Below, piece after piece: positions 60,149-64,000 of a DNA stretch of 64,000 nucleotides. A program made the translations under genes and the position numbers. Positions within the stretch are counted from its first letter, which is position 1. Each line of letters opens with the position of its first letter. The stretch is from Helicoverpa zea (Eukaryota; Arthropoda; Insecta; Lepidoptera; Noctuidae), in contig NC_061461.1 in assembly GCF_022581195.2 (NCBI RefSeq), positions 6,138,001 through 6,202,000 on the forward strand, written 5' to 3'. The notes under the pieces were generated by a model. It did no database searches, was not told where the DNA came from, and was given only the letters and a program-made list of their open reading frames with translations.

Positions 60149-63100
60149 GTGCGTATGTTGTTATTCATCTTGAGACATTCTGCAAACATTGGGAGAATTC
60201 GGCATTATCTGCTGTTCTCATGCCAAGCTTCAAGCTATGAGCACATTTTTGTTGCGTTTTGCAACTACTCAGGATTCATATTCTGAAGCTTCGCCAAGTG
60301 GTTAGTAAATTCCGGTTCGAAAATAAAATATAGGTAGGTACTAAATAAATTAAAAGTGAACTTTTTTGTTACATTGTAAGTAGGTACTAGAGATACATTT
60401 ATGTGCGTCTTCTTGTGTAAACTACCAGGATCTTAGGAATTTTAAAGATTAATTTTCAGCTTCATGAAAAAATGCTGTAAAATTTCTAAACAGCTAGTTA
60501 TTTACCTACTTGTGTTTTTATTAAGAAAGCTTTTTACCTTGTTTAAGCTTACATGCTCACTTTGCTGTAGAATATACCTTGAGCTAGATTTATATGACTG
60601 ACTTAGAACAGAAATACTGCTATTGTCAACTTCCGGCCCGAGATAAGGCAGATTGCGAACCGACATGTCCCCCCAGTTTACATCGTTTGCGATTTCCAGA
60701 AGCTGTTTGGTTATACGTTATGTGACATGAATTTCATTTGGGTAAGTCAAGTGTGTGACTCAGTAGGTACACTACCTGACATTTTTTCAAACCATTAAAC
60801 CTACTTACTCACGTTTAAAGTACATGTTTGAGATTTAGAGGCAGATTGTCGACAAAGAAGGCAAATATCGTTTTATCGGAACACTAATTACGTGTACTAA
60901 AAACAATGTTTTATAGTCGCAGTCAATCGTTCGAATCGAAGTGAACTGAGTCAGCTGTAATCGATACAGTGTAATTGCGGAGCATGTATCGAGTGAGACA
61001 ATGACGTTGGACGGTCGGACACAGATCGTATCGTATGCAACTACGCAGTTACACGAGTTTAAGTAATTGCGGGAACGGGCATTGTTAACCAGTCGACGCA
61101 AATTGGGCATTAGCGATAATTTATTGTCTTTAAAATAAACTTGCATTGTCGTAGCAGCGTTTGAATATGTATCGTGTGGGCTTGGCTCACGGCGATGGGC
61201 CCTAATGATAGCATTTGTTCTCCATCATTGAGCACAGGTGCGCGTGCACTTACTCTGGCAGTTCGAGGGAAACTTGCTGGGGCCCGACAGTCGTCACTTA
61301 CAAATGCAATCGACGGTTTACTTGTAAAATGTTTTACAACGCAGACTGACTGAACTAGATTGTGAAAAGCTTCGTGTCACCTGCCCGCTTTCTATCTATG
61401 ATTTTAAAGCACGAGTTTTGGCCTCTGGGTAACCTGGACGTGCTTGTTTTAGGATTACCTGAGCTCTATGCTATATATATATAGTCTTGAAATTGTGAGA
61501 TTAATTATCGCTTATTCGGTTTTTCATGTTTTCATAGCAAATGTGAGTCCAGAAATGTGACTTCACTGTATGATTTTCCTGAATTTGAAGACATCAGTGT
61601 GTGAATCCGAATAATTTGTGTCAGATTTTAAGAAATCCTGGTCATCTGATATTGCTATCATTATGGATCAAGATTATCTAGCTTGCCGCTGCTTACACGG
61701 TTGTCGGCATTTTGGCGGCGCAAAGCAGATTTAGAGGCGTGGATAGAAGCCGAATTTGTCTAGTAAAGGAAAGATTGTCAATTTGTGTGTGGTGACGTGA
61801 GACGGCGCGGGCCGACTCAAAAGCACGTGCGTGCCCCCGTGGCACCGCGGGCCGCTCAAAGCGAGTGCACCGACTATCGCACATCTGGGAACGTCCAGAG
61901 AGGTGTAATGCCCTCATGTGGGCACCTCTGACGAGCCGCCGCTTCCGATGTGACGCGCTCGGCGTGGGATGCGCCTTTTTTGACAGTATCAGCACGGATT
62001 ACAAGGAGCTCTTATGTTGAGTGATAGCATCGTTATTGGCGCCACGTTTGGGTGCGCAACCTTTAATGTAAGAGCACCTACTAAGTTTATGGTGTTGCAA
62101 CAGAACTTTTACTAACTCAATTTGAAACTTACTTTTTAGGGTTTCGGAACTCTATGGTCGGAAATATTGTAGGTAAGTAAGCGCTACTTATACAATATTA
62201 TTATATTAAGAAGACTAAGATGACTTAGAAGTTAAATATAAACGAAACATGAGGAAATAAGCTCAAATTAATTAGCAGAATAATTTGAATTGCTGGGTAC
62301 TTGGATAGTAGAAAACAATATTTGCAAGTGGTAGCATATAATCAATCATGGATCTTAACGTACCTACTAATAATAATAATTAGTAGGTATGACTGATCCA
62401 GGTACTTTACATTACCAAAATTCATTCAGCACAATCTATGTCCAATGTTTCTGTGATCACTTATATGTGTGAACGATGTAATAATGTATGTTATAGGGCG
62501 CATAAAATGAGATTCACATTGGTATGTTTTTCTAATTTTGTATTCTATGTAGGAAGGTAGGTAAGTATAATCTTCGAGAAAATACCTGAAGTAATTGTGA
62601 AATAGGACGTCAGAATGAACAACAAGACCCGTGATCTTTAAGGACTTCCAGCTTTTCTAATTAACTAATGCCTGATTTCAGTAAATAATTGCATATCTTT
62701 TACGGTTTCCAATGAAAGAAAATTTTGTTTACATCCCTTCATCTTTTCTATTCATTTGCAATTCCAATATTCGTAGGTATTGCTTTCGTAATCTTTTTAA
62801 AAACATTGTTTTGATTTCTGTAGTTAAGAATCTAGTAGAAACAAGTCTTTATTAACAGGTTCCATTAGCCAACTTTTCGCTCTCGTTGCTAATCTCATTA
62901 AATCCCTATTAAAAGTGCTGTCTAGGTTTTAGCTACAATTTTAAAGGGCCTTGCGAACCACCAAGAGTGGAGTATAAAAGATAATTATATAAAATTTACT
63001 AATTATAAAGAATTGCTGTCAATTGCTGAGTCTTGTATTTTGAGCTATCCAGAGTCTACCTGGACTATTATTTATGTTGATCTTTTACTCACCTTTTTTG

Positions 63101-64000
63101 AGAAGGTGAACCACTCATTACTGCCCAAAAATATATTCAAAGGATATGAATGAATTATTTGATAAAATTTTGATCTAAATGTAAACCTTGCTTGGTAATC
63201 AAACATGTAACATCAAAATGTAATATCAAACACACAGCAGAAGATTAAACTGAAATAAGGTTGAATGTTGTTCTTTTTAATTCTTCAATGATAATATTAG
63301 GTACCTAAGACTAACAAAATTATGCTTTGAAAGTATGTAGGTTCTTCTTAGTCTTGTAAAAAAAATATACCAGTTTGCTGGTGAAATAAAAGACGCAATT
63401 ATTCCTCGAATAAAAAAAATATTCTTCGAATATTTTCCTAGAACTCTTATTTGGGAAGTACTTTTTTGGAATCTTAGCTTAGTTAGTTATTTGGGTAAAG
63501 ACTAGTTAGAGATGCTCTTCAATTTATATTTCAGGGAATGCTAAAGTTGGCGCCACTTTTTATTTTTACTTTTTTATGTCTGGTTCTCAGCTTATAATAG
63601 TTAGGTAGGTACATATCTATTTTTTGACACAGGAGAAAAAATATTGAACGCTATAACGCGTCTCCTCGGGCCAATCACAGACCATGGACTACTGTCGGCA
63701 ACGCCTCTTTTTAAATGGGGGAAAGTTCTATACGAATAGGGGCGGTACCGTGGGCATTCGTGGGTAGTTTAATATTAGTAGTTGTTGAGAAAAATATTTC
63801 ATTTCAATAGGCATAAACCTACCTTTTCTAATAGTTAATCCTACACAGTTGCGTTCTCTTCGTTTTCTTAACCACTCCCCATTGTCGATGCCTGAATTAA
63901 AGGATTCTACTAATTCATAAAATAGACTATTTAATAGATACTAATAACACTACTAATTCATAATTATGTCTATTACTGTAATGGTCGGAAGCGCAACTAA
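60149..64000. other. Intergenic DNA to the right edge, no recognisable gene
   Basis: Mostly AT-rich, with a GC-rich island at about 61780-62060 containing an E-box CACGTG (near 61824) and TGACGTGA. The 100-codon minus-strand frame there (61693-61995) is Arg/Ser/His-rich and fits base composition rather than a known protein. It may belong to the stripe regulatory domain. Confidence 0.4.

Noticed and set aside
61693..61995. 100-codon Arg/Ser/His-rich minus-strand frame
   Set aside because: Low-complexity composition expected from a GC-rich island; no domain.
1..64000. tRNA, rRNA, CRISPR arrays, bacterial-type operators
   Set aside because: No tRNA cloverleaf with A and B boxes, no rRNA stretch and no regularly spaced repeat-spacer array was found by eye. 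The window is animal nuclear DNA.

Overview
The window looks like nuclear DNA from a moth, most likely a noctuoid lepidopteran. The evidence is AT-rich intergenic DNA, short introns with GT/AG borders, conserved insect single-copy genes, and several interspersed repeats that I recognise from memory as lepidopteran families (a SINE ending in GATGAT-like repeats, a Helitron-like element ending in CTAGT, and an element ending GGGTACGGAACCCTAAAA). The species cannot be named from sequence alone.

Layout, left to right. 1-760: a 121-bp tandem repeat running into a LINE/SINE-like tail. 3102-5369 (-): a spermine-oxidase-like amine oxidase. 6525-12220 (+): REPTOR/CREBRF, the TORC1-repressed bZIP factor, whose second intron holds two nested hAT elements. 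12221-17146: REPTOR 3' flank with foldback elements. 17147-18157 (-) PSMG1 and 18856-21841 (+) CUL5 are head to head. 22046-28114 (-) is the eIF2gamma locus. The histone H3K9 methyltransferase Su(var)3-9 lies inside its second intron and is joined in phase to the two first eIF2gamma exons. A structurally complete hAT transposon (28258-31052, 8-bp target duplication, open transposase frame) sits 144 bp upstream of the shared eIF2gamma/Su(var)3-9 start codon. 31997-35759 (+) is TAPT1. 41116-43890 (-) is the EGR/stripe zinc-finger factor, preceded by a GC-rich promoter and about 20 kb without a recognisable gene. That stretch holds CRE and EGR consensus sites, GC-rich islands, a foldback element at 53.2-53.8 kb, and a 2.7-kb element at 57413-60143. 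The last has Transib/RAG-like ends (CACAGTG, 5-bp CGACG duplication), 580-bp inverted arms and unidentified coding remnants.

How the genes relate: most are housekeeping or signalling genes (translation initiation, heterochromatin, ubiquitin ligase, proteasome assembly, nutrient signalling). They share no common pathway. The only real functional link is the eIF2gamma/Su(var)3-9 fused transcription unit. Exon borders were placed by eye from GT/AG sites, reading phase and remembered family sequences. Six of the gene models close in frame at lengths near their human or fly relatives; stripe and PSMG1 close in frame but are shorter than the human proteins.
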